Below are positions 15,679-23,943 of a stretch of 64,000 nucleotides of DNA, one piece after another (the stretch's first letter is position 1; every line of letters starts with the position of its first letter). A program made the translations under genes and the position numbers. This DNA comes from an uncultured Actinomycetes bacterium (GTDB taxonomy: Bacteria > Actinomycetota > Coriobacteriia > Coriobacteriales > Atopobiaceae). Location of the stretch: the NCBI GenBank assembly GCA_900313905.1, contig OMTG01000080.1:1-64000 (forward strand), given 5' to 3'. The notes beneath the pieces were generated by a model that saw only the letters and a list, made by a program, of their open reading frames with translations, was not told where the DNA came from and did no database searches.

Positions 15679-16425
15679 TTGAGCACCCGAACGCCACAGA
15701 CCTTCACCATCAAGAGCGCCGGCATCGACGTCCTGGTCACCCGCAAACGCATCAAGAACATGAACCTGCGCATCAACCGCGAAGGCAAGGTGCTGCTCAG
15801 CATCCCTGCCTGGTGCACGAAAAGCGATGCGGCGGCATTCCTTGCCCGTGAGCAGGATTGGATCGCCCGCAGCCGGGCAAAGGTGGACAAGCGTGTGGGC
15901 CCCCTCATGAAGGAGCGCTACCGGGAAGGCGAGGCGACCATGCTCTGGGGCGAGCCCTACAGGCTCTCTTTCGTCCCCTGGGAGCGCAGCGTCTTCAGGC
16001 CGGACGTCGACCCTGCATGCCATGCCATCGAGCTTCGCCTGAGCTCAACGCTCGTCGAGGAAGCAAATGGGGCACGCACCATCCCGAAAGAGGCCATCGA
16101 TCTTATGCGCCGGATAGAGCTCGAGAAGGAGCTTCCCCGCCTTGCCGCCTTCGCCGAGGAGCGTGTCGGTGCCCATGCCACCGAATGGCATGTCAGGACC
16201 ATGAAGACACGCTGGGGATCATGCTCGGTGAAGCTTGGCAGGATCTGCCTCAACAGCGAGCTTGCTGCCTATCCCATCTCCTGCGCAGAGGCGGTCTCCT
16301 GCCACGAGGCATGCCACCTGCTCGTCCCGAACCACAGCGAGGTCTTCTATAAGGAGCTGGGACGCGCCTGCCCAGGATACCGGGAAGTGCGCAGGCTCTT
16401 GAGGGAGCATCCCCACCTGGCATGA
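15679..16425 (+). CDS. YgjP-like (DUF45) zinc metallopeptidase
   Basis: A protein of about 248 residues of the YgjP/DUF45 family, related to the WSS1/SprT-like gluzincins. Landmarks are RKRIKNMNLRINREGKVLLS near the N-terminus, TMKTRWGSCS (the conserved RWGSC), the zinc motif HEACH (HExxH) and a third ligand region PNHSEVFYKEL. These are the diagnostic elements in the right order. The start is uncertain: TTG 15679 after CCGAGG is favoured, and GTG 15613 is the alternative. Members are thought to process proteins or DNA-protein crosslinks; the function here is unknown. Confidence 0.85.
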   Translation: MSTRTPQTFTIKSAGIDVLVTRKRIKNMNLRINREGKVLLSIPAWCTKSDAAAFLAREQDWIARSRAKVDKRVGPLMKERYREGEATMLWGEPYRLSFVPWERSVFRPDVDPACHAIELRLSSTLVEEANGARTIPKEAIDLMRRIELEKELPRLAAFAEERVGAHATEWHVRTMKTRWGSCSVKLGRICLNSELAAYPISCAEAVSCHEACHLLVPNHSEVFYKELGRACPGYREVRRLLREHPHLA

Positions 16426-16537
16426 CACAGACGTTTCCGTTGGGTTGCGCAGCATGCGGCAGGCCCTGCTTTCGTGAGATGCTCATGCACAGCAGCATTG
16501 CAGGGCACCGCTCCCTGCCCACCAGAAAGGATTGCCG

Positions 16538-16963
16538 ATGGAGGCGCTCTCAGAAGAAGAGCTCCGCGAGCTCTTCAAGCATGACCACTATGCCACCGAT
16601 GCGTGCGACTGCACGATCGAGGAGGCGCGGCCGGGCTATGCCCGCTGCAGCTTCGAGATCCAGCAGAAGCATCGCAACCAGCGCGGCGAGGTGATGGGAG
16701 GGGCCCTCTTCACGCTCGGCGATTTCGCGATCGCTGTCGCCTCCAATGCCTCAGGCATGGCGCACGTCGCTGTCAACTGCAACATCGAGTATCTCACGAC
16801 CGTGAAGGGCAGCCGTGTCATCGCTGAGGCCAAGGCCGACCGCGATGGACGCCATCTCGCGTTCTACACTGCCGATATCACGGACGAGCTGGGGACCAAG
16901 GTCGCGAAGATGACATCAGTGGGATTTGCGGTAGGGGAGATTCCCCGTGGCCAGGAGCACTAG
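16538..16963 (+). CDS. PaaI-type hotdog-fold thioesterase
   Basis: A 141-residue hotdog-fold protein. The catalytic region HRNQRGEVMGGALFTLGDFA carries the family N/G-x-x-x-GG-x-x-x-x-x-x-D pattern of PaaI thioesterases, and NIEYLTTVKGSRVIAEAK is the second conserved block. Such enzymes cleave acyl- or aryl-CoA thioesters. ATG 16538 follows AGAAAGGA by 6 bases. It is a single gene 38 bp before the isochorismatase gene, and the two may be co-transcribed. Confidence 0.88.
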   Translation: MEALSEEELRELFKHDHYATDACDCTIEEARPGYARCSFEIQQKHRNQRGEVMGGALFTLGDFAIAVASNASGMAHVAVNCNIEYLTTVKGSRVIAEAKADRDGRHLAFYTADITDELGTKVAKMTSVGFAVGEIPRGQEH

Positions 16964-17001
16964 AATGGGCCTGTCTGGCGAATCATCTGAAGGAGATTGC
17001 A

Positions 17002-17553
17002 ATGGCTGATACTGCCGTCCTCGTAATCGATGTGCTCGTGACCGGAGCAGATGACACCCTCTACAAGCAGGACCCTGCAGAGGCTGCGCTGGTGTCGCAC
17101 GCCGTGAAGGTCGTCGAAGCTGCCCGCAAGGCGGGCCTTCCCGTCTTCTTCCTCTGCGATCAGCATATCCCGGGAGTCGACCGCGAGCTCGAGCTCTGGG
17201 GCGCCCATGGCATCAAGGGCGATGCCCGCCCCAACCCCGAATTCCATGCCGGGACGAGCGACCTCGACTTCATCGTCCCGAAGCGCCGCTACTCGGGCTT
17301 CTTTGGGACCGATCTCGACCTCACGCTGCGGGAGCTCGGCGTGAAACGCCTTCTGGCGGTCGGAGAGGACTCGAACATCTGCGTCCTCCATACGCTGGCC
17401 GATGCCTGGAACCTCGGGTATGAGACGACGGTCGTCTCCGACGCCACCCGCACCTTCCTGGTCGGCACCCAGGAGGGGGCGCTCGAGCATATGCAGAAGT
17501 GCTTCGGCACGAAGGTCGCCACGACGGACGAAGTGGTGGCAGATCTCGCATAG
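17002..17553 (+). CDS. Isochorismatase-family cysteine hydrolase
   Basis: A 183-residue cysteine hydrolase. The triad can be read as Asp10 in LVIDVL, Lys in IVPKRRYSGF (about residue 94) and Cys in EDSNICVLHT (about 120). The cis-peptide before the cysteine loop and the TTVVSDATRTF strand are typical. The family includes nicotinamidases, biuret amidohydrolases and isochorismatases; the length is in the nicotinamidase-like range, so NAD salvage is plausible but unproven. GAAGGAG precedes the ATG, and a strong terminator follows. Confidence 0.88.
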   Translation: MADTAVLVIDVLVTGADDTLYKQDPAEAALVSHAVKVVEAARKAGLPVFFLCDQHIPGVDRELELWGAHGIKGDARPNPEFHAGTSDLDFIVPKRRYSGFFGTDLDLTLRELGVKRLLAVGEDSNICVLHTLADAWNLGYETTVVSDATRTFLVGTQEGALEHMQKCFGTKVATTDEVVADLA

Positions 17554-17587
17554 ATGGCATGCGCAATGCGCATCATGCATCACCTTA

Positions 17588-17623
17588 GATGGGGCAGGAG
17601 GCTCTCGGGCTTCCTGCCCCATC
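17588..17623 (+). terminator. Strong hairpin terminator after the isochorismatase gene
   Basis: Arms GATGGGGCAGGA (17588-17599) and TCCTGCCCCATC (17612-17623) form a perfect 12-bp stem with a 12-nt loop. It isolates the following redox cluster from upstream transcription. Confidence 0.8.
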
Positions 17624-17748
17624 GCTATCCTGAGAGCTTTCAGGCAATTTGTATCCCCATGAGATCCCGATTATTTCTGCAGACCCTTTCAGCATTCACT
17701 ACAATACGAAAACTGTGGCGAAAAACATACACATCTGAGAGGGAATGT

Positions 17749-19137
17749 ATGGACAAGCATCAGCGCATCTGCATTGTCGGTGGCGGACCTGCGGGAACAT
17801 CCATGGCGATGTATCTGCAGAAGCAGGGATTCGACAACTACACGATCTACGAGAAGACGGGACGGGTCGGCGGCAAGGCCTTCTCTCCGCGCATGGAGGT
17901 CACCACCCAGGACGGCAAGAAGGAGCAGCGCACCATCGAGATGGGTGCTGTCATGGGCTGCGACACCTATTTCGCCGTGCATGAGGCAGAGGAGTTCGGA
18001 GGTGCCACCCACGAAGATGGCCCGGCTATGGGACGCCGCTTCACGAACACCGATGGCACCCCCATCAAGCAGTCCAAGCTGTCGCTCCTGAAGAAGGTCA
18101 TGAAGATGCGGAAGCTCTCGAAGCTTCTTGCGACGAAGTACAAGGGCTACGATGTCAATGGCCACAGAGGCGTGGCTGAGGGCCGCTACGAGGGGCTCTG
18201 CCCGTCGCCCGAGCTGAAGCTCGCGCATATCGAAGGGGAGAACCCGAACCTCAAGGACCTGTCGCTTCCCTTCAGCGAATTCCTGAAGCTCAACCACTGC
18301 GAGGATGCCGAGCTTGTCTGGAAGGGACCCTTCACCTCGTTCGGCTATGGCTATTTCGATGAGATACCGGCAGCCTATGTCCTCAAGTACCTCGATGCCT
18401 TCACGGTGAAGCAGTTCCTCTCCACCGGCAAGCTCTGGACCTGGAAGGAGGGCACCGAGTCGATCTGGCAGGGCGTCAACGCCCACCTCACCCATCCTGT
18501 TGTCCTCAACACCGAGGTCACGGGCGTCGAGCGCACGGATGGGAAGGTCACGGTCACCCTCAATGGCACGCAGAAGGAGACCTTCGACAAGCTCATCATC
18601 TGCACGCCGCTCGAGATGTTCCTCGACTACGGTGATCCGACCGCAGAGGAGCGCGAGCTCTTCTCGAAGATCCAGAACAAGGAATACTTCACGATGGCCG
18701 TGAGGACCGAGGACGAGAAGTCGCCTGACATCTCCTACTACTACTTCGACAACATGACGAACGAGACCCGTGGCCACCTGATGGTCTTCTACCATCGCTG
18801 GCCGGACTGCGGCCCCCAGCCGCTCGTGACCTTCACGCTGCGCAACCACGAAGGCATGGAGGATGTCCCCTTCGAGGAGGCCCGCGACACGACGCTCGCC
18901 GATATGGAGAAGAGCGGACTGCCGGTCGTGAAGACCGAGCGCATCGATGACTGGTACTATTTCCCCCATGTATCCAGCAAGGATTACGCTGATGGCTGGT
19001 ACGACAAGGTAGAGGCGCTGCAGGGCCAGAAGAACACCTTCTTCGCCGGCGAGGTCATGGCCTTCGGCGACATGGAGGAGACGGCTGAGTACAGCAAGGA
19101 CCTGGTCCGCAGGTTCTTCACGGAAGACGGGGAATAG
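17749..19137 (+). CDS. FAD-dependent oxidoreductase (amine-oxidase/protoporphyrinogen-oxidase superfamily)
   Basis: A 462-residue flavoprotein. The N-terminus is ICIVGGGPAGTSMAMYL (GxGxxG dinucleotide fold) followed by the acidic strand end YEKTGRVGGK. The C-terminal FFAGEVMAFGDMEETAEYS closes the FAD site as in the flavin amine oxidase superfamily. The substrate cannot be read; the middle is divergent. ATG 17749 follows GAGAGGGA; earlier in-frame codons run back into the terminator. It is 4 bp upstream of hypB, so it is the first gene of the hypB-hypA redox operon. Confidence 0.85.
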   Translation: MDKHQRICIVGGGPAGTSMAMYLQKQGFDNYTIYEKTGRVGGKAFSPRMEVTTQDGKKEQRTIEMGAVMGCDTYFAVHEAEEFGGATHEDGPAMGRRFTNTDGTPIKQSKLSLLKKVMKMRKLSKLLATKYKGYDVNGHRGVAEGRYEGLCPSPELKLAHIEGENPNLKDLSLPFSEFLKLNHCEDAELVWKGPFTSFGYGYFDEIPAAYVLKYLDAFTVKQFLSTGKLWTWKEGTESIWQGVNAHLTHPVVLNTEVTGVERTDGKVTVTLNGTQKETFDKLIICTPLEMFLDYGDPTAEERELFSKIQNKEYFTMAVRTEDEKSPDISYYYFDNMTNETRGHLMVFYHRWPDCGPQPLVTFTLRNHEGMEDVPFEEARDTTLADMEKSGLPVVKTERIDDWYYFPHVSSKDYADGWYDKVEALQGQKNTFFAGEVMAFGDMEETAEYSKDLVRRFFTEDGE

Positions 19138-19141
19138 AGGC

Positions 19142-19813
19142 ATGGAAGAGCTGAAGATCATCGAGCTCAAGGAGAGCGTCTTCGCAGACAACGACGCCGA
19201 GGCGGAGAAGCTCAGAGGCGACCTCAAGGCCAGAGGACAGTTCCTCCTGAACCTCATGAGCTCGCCTGGCTCCGGCAAGACGACGACGCTCGCAAAGCTC
19301 ATCGAATCCCTGAAGGGCCGCTACAAGATCGGTGTGGTGGAGGCCGATATCGACGGAGCTGTCGATGCAGACGAAATCCAGCGTGAGACGGGGGCCCGCG
19401 CCATCCAGCTCCATACGGGCGGCATGTGCCACCTCGATGCGGGGATGACAAGGCAGGGTATCGAGTCGCTCGATGCCGATGGGCTGGACCTCATCTTCCT
19501 CGAGAATGTCGGCAACCTGGTCTGCCCCGCCGAGTTCGATACCGGCGCCTCGAAGTGCGCCGTGATCCTCTCGGTCCCCGAAGGCGACGACAAGCCGCTC
19601 AAGTATCCCCTGATGTTCGAGAAGGCCGATGTCGTGATCCTCAACAAGATCGATGTCCTGCCCTACTTCGATTTCTCGATGGATACGTTCACCACGTACC
19701 TGCGTGCACGCAACAGCCACTGCGACCTCATCCCCATCTCTGCCAAGACCGGAGAGGGAATGGACAAGCTCGCGTCCTGGGTCGCAGACGAGATGGAAGC
19801 CTGGAGGAAGTAG
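19142..19813 (+). CDS. hypB: Nickel-incorporation GTPase HypB
   Basis: A 223-residue GTPase of the SIMIBI class that delivers nickel with HypA. The P-loop is SPGSGKTT (41-48), the metal site motif is GGMCHLDA with C96 and H97, ENVGNLVCPAEFDTG is the switch region and VILNKID is the guanine-specificity motif. The histidine-rich N-terminal tail and CxxCGC motif seen in some HypB proteins are absent, so it has only the G-domain metal site. It sits 4 bp after the FAD oxidoreductase gene and 3 bp before the Fe-S flavoprotein gene. Confidence 0.95.
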   Translation: MEELKIIELKESVFADNDAEAEKLRGDLKARGQFLLNLMSSPGSGKTTTLAKLIESLKGRYKIGVVEADIDGAVDADEIQRETGARAIQLHTGGMCHLDAGMTRQGIESLDADGLDLIFLENVGNLVCPAEFDTGASKCAVILSVPEGDDKPLKYPLMFEKADVVILNKIDVLPYFDFSMDTFTTYLRARNSHCDLIPISAKTGEGMDKLASWVADEMEAWRK

Positions 19814-19816
19814 CAC

Positions 19817-22711
19817 ATGCCTGAGCAGTTTCCAAAGCCCCGGTCGATCTACCAGAACGAGAAGAAGAGGGACGCTGGCCTGGCGAAGCTTGCGCGCAGC
19901 GTCACCGATTCGGTGCAGCACAAGATCTCCGGCATCTCGACCGAGGATCCAGAATACTGGGGTCTCAAGGAAGTGCTGTCTGACGAGATGGTCGACCTGG
20001 CCAACCGCATGAAGGTCAGGAAGTTCTACACCTTCGAGGACTGCATGAAGCTCGTGCCGGACATGGAGCCAGCACACCTCCAGCAGCTCCTCGACGACAT
20101 GTCCGTCATCGGCATCCTCGAGTATGACTACGGCGACCACTACGACGACAACGGCCCCATCAAGGATGCGCCGCGCGAGAAGCGCTGGCGCGTGCCCTAT
20201 TTCGTGCCGGGATCTGCCGAGCTTTTCAACTCCTCGAAGGACCGCATCGACAGGAATCCTGCCGTCGCCTCCTTCTTCGAGCGCATGACCTTCATACCGC
20301 TTGCGGGCATCACCGAGATGGTGCCGCCAGGAGGCGATGGCATCGGCATGCACGTGATCCCGGTCGAGGAGGCCGTCAACTTCCAGAACGAGGCCGTCGA
20401 CCTCGAGCGCATCTCCTACTGGCTCAAGAAGTACGAGGGCCACATCTCTGCCGGCATGTGCTCCTGCCGCTATTCCAGGACCAAGCTCGGGGAGGGCTGC
20501 GCAGACGATCCGGATGACTGGTGCATCCAGGTCGGCGATATGGCCGACTATACGGTCGAGACCCATCGCGCCCACTACATCACGTCGGACGAAGCCCTCG
20601 AGATCCTGCAGAAGGCCGAGGACAACGGCTTCGTGCACCAGATCACGAACATCGACGGCGAGACCAAGATCTTCGACATCTGCAACTGCGATGTGAAGAT
20701 CTGCAATGCGCTGCGCACGAGCATGCTCTTCAATACGCCGAACCTCTCCCGCTCCGCCTATACCGCAAAGGTCACGCCCGAGAACTGCGTCGCCTGCGGC
20801 CTCTGCGTCGAATCCTGCCCAGCCGGTGCCGTGAAGCTCGGCCAGAAGCTCTGCCGCAAGGATGGAACGCTGCCCGACTACCCCAAGGCGATCCTTCCGG
20901 ATGCGATCTCCTGGGGCAAGTATGCCTGGGACGAGAACTACCGCGACACCGCCCGCATGCACAATTCCTGGCCGACGGGATCGTCTCCCTGCAAGGCTGC
21001 CTGCCCTGCCCATGTGCCGGTGCAGGGCTATCTGAAGAAGGCCCGCGAAGGGAAGTATGAGGAGGCCCTTGCCCTCATCAAGACCATGAACCCCTTCCCG
21101 GCGGTCTGCGGCAGGGTCTGCAACAAGCGCTGCGAGGATGCCTGCACGAGGGGCACCATCGACAATCCCGTCTCGATCGACGCCGTGAAGAAGTTCGTGG
21201 CTGACTTCGACCTTGCGCAGGAGCATCCGTATGTCCCGAAGAAGGCGGTTCCTTCTGTCAGGGGCAGCTTCGACCAGAAGATCGCGATCATCGGCGCTGG
21301 CCCGGCCGGTCTTTCCTGTGCCTACTATCTTGCCCTGCTCGGCTATGCGCCGACCGTCTTCGAGAAGCATGCGCTTCCAGGCGGCATGATGGAATACGGC
21401 ATCCCGACCTACAAGCTCGAGAAGGATGTCCTCCAGGCCGAGATCAAGCTGATCCAGGAGCTCGGCGTCGAGATCCGCTGCGGCGTCGAGGTCGGCAAGG
21501 ACGTGACCTTGGACGACCTCAGGGCCGAGGGCTACGAGGCATTCTATATCGCTATTGGCTGCCAGGGCGGCAGGCGTCCCGGTGTCCCCGGCGACACGGC
21601 CGAAGGCACCGATATCGCCGTCCATTACCTCCAGAGATCCATGGCGGAAGGCAATCCTGCCCTTTCTGGACGGGTGGTCGTGGTCGGTGGCGGCAACGTC
21701 GCGGTCGACTGTGCCCGCAATGCCGCCCGCCGCGGCGCCGATGAGGTGCACATGGTCTCGCTCGAGCAGGCAGACGAGATGCCCGCATCGGATGACGAGG
21801 TGCGGGAGACCCGCGAGGACGGCGTCGCGATCGAGAACGGCTGGGGTCCGAAGGAGGTCCTCACCGACAGGGATGGCAAGGTCTCAGGCATCGTCCTCAA
21901 GAAGTGCACCCGCACGATCGATCCTGCGACCGGCCGCTTCTCGCCCCTCTACGACGAAGAGGTGACCCGCACGATTGCCTGCGACCGCATCGTCTTCGCA
22001 ATCGGCCAGGCCATCGAATGGGGGAGCCTCCTCGAGGGGAGCAAGGTCGCCTTCCACCATGGAAACTATCCTGAGGCCGATGGGCTCACCTTCCAGACAG
22101 CCGAGCCTTCGATCTTCGTCGGCGGCGATGTCTACACCGGCCCCAAGTTCGTGATCGATGCCATTGCCGAAGGACACTATGCCGCAGAGTCGCTCCACCG
22201 CTTCGTGCATGAAAATGCATCGATGAGGATAGGCAGGGACAGGCACGACTACCAGCCTTTCAATAAGGATGACCTCTCCTTCGGCTCCTACGACACCTTC
22301 AAGCGCCAAGAGGCTGCATCCGCACCGGAAGGCGCAGACCGCCTCCGCGATGTCTCAGGCACGCTCACAGCCGAGCAGGTCGAGAAGGAATGCTCGCGCT
22401 GCCTGGGATGTGGCGCTTCGGTCGTCGACCCGAACAAGTGCATCGGCTGCGGCATCTGCACGACCCGCTGCCAGTTCGATGCCATCCATCTCTATCGCGA
22501 CCATCCAGAGATGACGGACATGCGCAAGGCCGAGGACAAGGTAGGCGGCCTCATGGCCTACGCGGCGAAGCGTGCGGTGAAGATCGTCGCGAATTCGGGA
22601 TCCGAAGAGGCGAAGATCATGCGCGAGAAGCGCAAGGAATTCGAGCGCACGCACTCGAAGCAGTGGCAGAAGGAGCATCCCTATACCGGGAATGCCGAGA
22701 AGATCGACTAG
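19817..22711 (+). CDS. Large iron-sulfur flavoprotein, GltD/NfnB-like NAD(P)H oxidoreductase
   Basis: A 964-residue multidomain protein. Residues 1-310 are an N-terminal domain with a cysteine cluster (MCSCRYSR, then GC and WC). Around 323-334 lies a ferredoxin motif CVACGLCVESCP. About 390-460 is the GltD-type Fe-S domain (CKAACPAHVPVQGYL, then VCGRVCNKRCEDAC). About 490-830 is the two-dinucleotide-fold FAD/NAD(P)H domain (IIGAGPAGLSC, then VVGGGNVAVDCARN). About 861-885 holds more clusters (CSRCLGCG, CIGCGICTTRC). The architecture suggests electron transfer between NAD(P)H and ferredoxin or a quinone-like acceptor. Placement between hypB and hypA links it to nickel-enzyme metabolism, by inference only. 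Confidence 0.88.
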   Translation: MPEQFPKPRSIYQNEKKRDAGLAKLARSVTDSVQHKISGISTEDPEYWGLKEVLSDEMVDLANRMKVRKFYTFEDCMKLVPDMEPAHLQQLLDDMSVIGILEYDYGDHYDDNGPIKDAPREKRWRVPYFVPGSAELFNSSKDRIDRNPAVASFFERMTFIPLAGITEMVPPGGDGIGMHVIPVEEAVNFQNEAVDLERISYWLKKYEGHISAGMCSCRYSRTKLGEGCADDPDDWCIQVGDMADYTVETHRAHYITSDEALEILQKAEDNGFVHQITNIDGETKIFDICNCDVKICNALRTSMLFNTPNLSRSAYTAKVTPENCVACGLCVESCPAGAVKLGQKLCRKDGTLPDYPKAILPDAISWGKYAWDENYRDTARMHNSWPTGSSPCKAACPAHVPVQGYLKKAREGKYEEALALIKTMNPFPAVCGRVCNKRCEDACTRGTIDNPVSIDAVKKFVADFDLAQEHPYVPKKAVPSVRGSFDQKIAIIGAGPAGLSCAYYLALLGYAPTVFEKHALPGGMMEYGIPTYKLEKDVLQAEIKLIQELGVEIRCGVEVGKDVTLDDLRAEGYEAFYIAIGCQGGRRPGVPGDTAEGTDIAVHYLQRSMAEGNPALSGRVVVVGGGNVAVDCARNAARRGADEVHMVSLEQADEMPASDDEVRETREDGVAIENGWGPKEVLTDRDGKVSGIVLKKCTRTIDPATGRFSPLYDEEVTRTIACDRIVFAIGQAIEWGSLLEGSKVAFHHGNYPEADGLTFQTAEPSIFVGGDVYTGPKFVIDAIAEGHYAAESLHRFVHENASMRIGRDRHDYQPFNKDDLSFGSYDTFKRQEAASAPEGADRLRDVSGTLTAEQVEKECSRCLGCGASVVDPNKCIGCGICTTRCQFDAIHLYRDHPEMTDMRKAEDKVGGLMAYAAKRAVKIVANSGSEEAKIMREKRKEFERTHSKQWQKEHPYTGNAEKID

Positions 22712-22731
22712 CCACCAGCAATGAGGAGGAG

Positions 22732-22763
22732 AAGGGGCATGACGGGAAGCTGCCATGCCCCTT
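22732..22763 (+). terminator. Intercistronic hairpin before hypA
   Basis: Arms AAGGGGCATG (22732-22741) and CATGCCCCTT (22754-22763) form a 10-bp stem in the 95-bp gap between the flavoprotein gene and hypA. No T tract follows, so it is more likely an attenuator or processing element than a full stop. Confidence 0.5.
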
Positions 22764-22806
22764 ACTCAAGACACCAACCAGCCAAACTTTTCGGGAGCAG
22801 GCACGC

Positions 22807-23151
22807 ATGCATGAGCTCGGTATCGTCGTCCATGTGGTCGATATGGTCGAGAAGGCCGCGAGTGAGCACCATGTCACGAAGGTGATGGAGCTCGATCTCG
22901 AGGTCGGCGAGGTGTCGACCATCGTGCCCGACTATTTCCGCGACTGCTATGAGTGGGCCATCAAGAAGACCACCTACATGCAGGACTGCAAGCTCAACCT
23001 CATCATTATCGAAGGCAAGTCGTACTGCCGCTCCTGCAGGAAGACGTACCGCACGACCGAATACGGGAAGGCCTGCCCCTACTGCGGCAGCTATGACACC
23101 TATCTCATCACCGGCCGGGATGTGACGATCCGCGACATCAAGGCCATCTAG
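22807..23151 (+). CDS. hypA: Nickel metallochaperone HypA
   Basis: A 114-residue protein that binds nickel at its N-terminus (MHE, His2) and zinc through two CxxC pairs, C74/C77 and C90/C93 (CRSC and CPYC). Length and motifs match HypA. It receives and passes nickel with HypB during assembly of [NiFe]-hydrogenase or another nickel enzyme. No hydrogenase gene is in the window. ATG 22807 follows GGGAGCAGG; a strong terminator follows the gene. Confidence 0.95.
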   Translation: MHELGIVVHVVDMVEKAASEHHVTKVMELDLEVGEVSTIVPDYFRDCYEWAIKKTTYMQDCKLNLIIIEGKSYCRSCRKTYRTTEYGKACPYCGSYDTYLITGRDVTIRDIKAI

Positions 23152-23161
23152 CCAAAAGAGG

Positions 23162-23192
23162 GCGGGTCTGCGCTACGTTGGCGCAGACCCGC
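23162..23192. terminator. Bidirectional terminator between hypA and flavin reductase genes
   Basis: GCGGGTCTGCGC (23162-23173) pairs perfectly with GCGCAGACCCGC (23181-23192) across a 7-nt loop between two convergent genes. Confidence 0.85.
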
Positions 23193-23220
23193 TCCTCGTG
23201 CGTTCTTCCTGCGAGATGCA

Positions 23221-23769
23221 TCAAGGCTCGATGCGGTATGCATTCACGATCTCGCCGTAGTAGGCGATGTGGACATCCCGGTTGGAGCCGGTCGCATCGG
23301 AGTCCACATCCTGCGGATAGTACTTCTTCTGGATCTTGTCCGGATACAGGCCAAGCTTCTCCTTCTGGCGATAGATGACCTTGCACTCGATCGTGAGCGG
23401 CACCTGGGCGATGCCAGGGGCGCGGACGATATCGGAATCGACGAGCGTGAAGCCGAGCTCCTTCGCCTTGTTCACATCGTGGCGATGGATGGTCCCGCAG
23501 GTCATCACGATCTGGGGCGTGAGCCTGCCGTCGGGGATGTTGAGCGTGAATTCCATGGTACGGTCGAGATTGCCGCGGGTGTCACGTCCCTTGCGGACAT
23601 AGACGACCGCGACGGGCTTGCCCCAATTGATTCCGAAGGTACCCCAACCGATCACCATGGAGTCGACCTTGCTGCCGCCTTTCGTCGTCAGAAGGATGCC
23701 ACCGTTGCCAAGGCTCCGCATGGCCTGGGCTACAGCATCCTCTATCTCTACCTTGGTTTTGCTTGGCAT
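23221..23769 (-). CDS. Flavin reductase family protein
   Basis: A 182-residue FMN-binding split-barrel protein. GGILLTTKGGSKVDSMVIGW is the usual N-terminal strand and loop with the conserved glycine and M/G-W, and VAVVYVRKGRDTRGNLDRT matches the FMN phosphate region. Related proteins reduce flavin or act as simple flavoredoxins. ATG 23769 is chosen because AAGGAGGG lies directly upstream; a frame to 23808 adds 13 unlikely residues. It is a single gene convergent with hypA. Confidence 0.88.
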   Translation of the reverse strand: MPSKTKVEIEDAVAQAMRSLGNGGILLTTKGGSKVDSMVIGWGTFGINWGKPVAVVYVRKGRDTRGNLDRTMEFTLNIPDGRLTPQIVMTCGTIHRHDVNKAKELGFTLVDSDIVRAPGIAQVPLTIECKVIYRQKEKLGLYPDKIQKKYYPQDVDSDATGSNRDVHIAYYGEIVNAYRIEP

Positions 23770-23943
23770 GTACCCTCCTTGCATCTGTACATGCATAATT
23801 ATTACCAAAATCGGGCTTTGCCTTAATATACTTGGATAAATGCTTACATGCCGTGCAGGAGAGGCGCAGGTAGCCTGCGTGCTCTATACTTCATCCTGAA
23901 GCCGCTTGCATACGCTTTACAGACTTTGGGAGGGGATGGCGCC

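Noticed and set aside
19118-21751. An 877-codon minus-strand open frame
   Set aside because: It is the exact antisense of hypB and the Fe-S flavoprotein, whose motifs are unambiguous. Long antisense frames are expected at this GC content and biased codon use.
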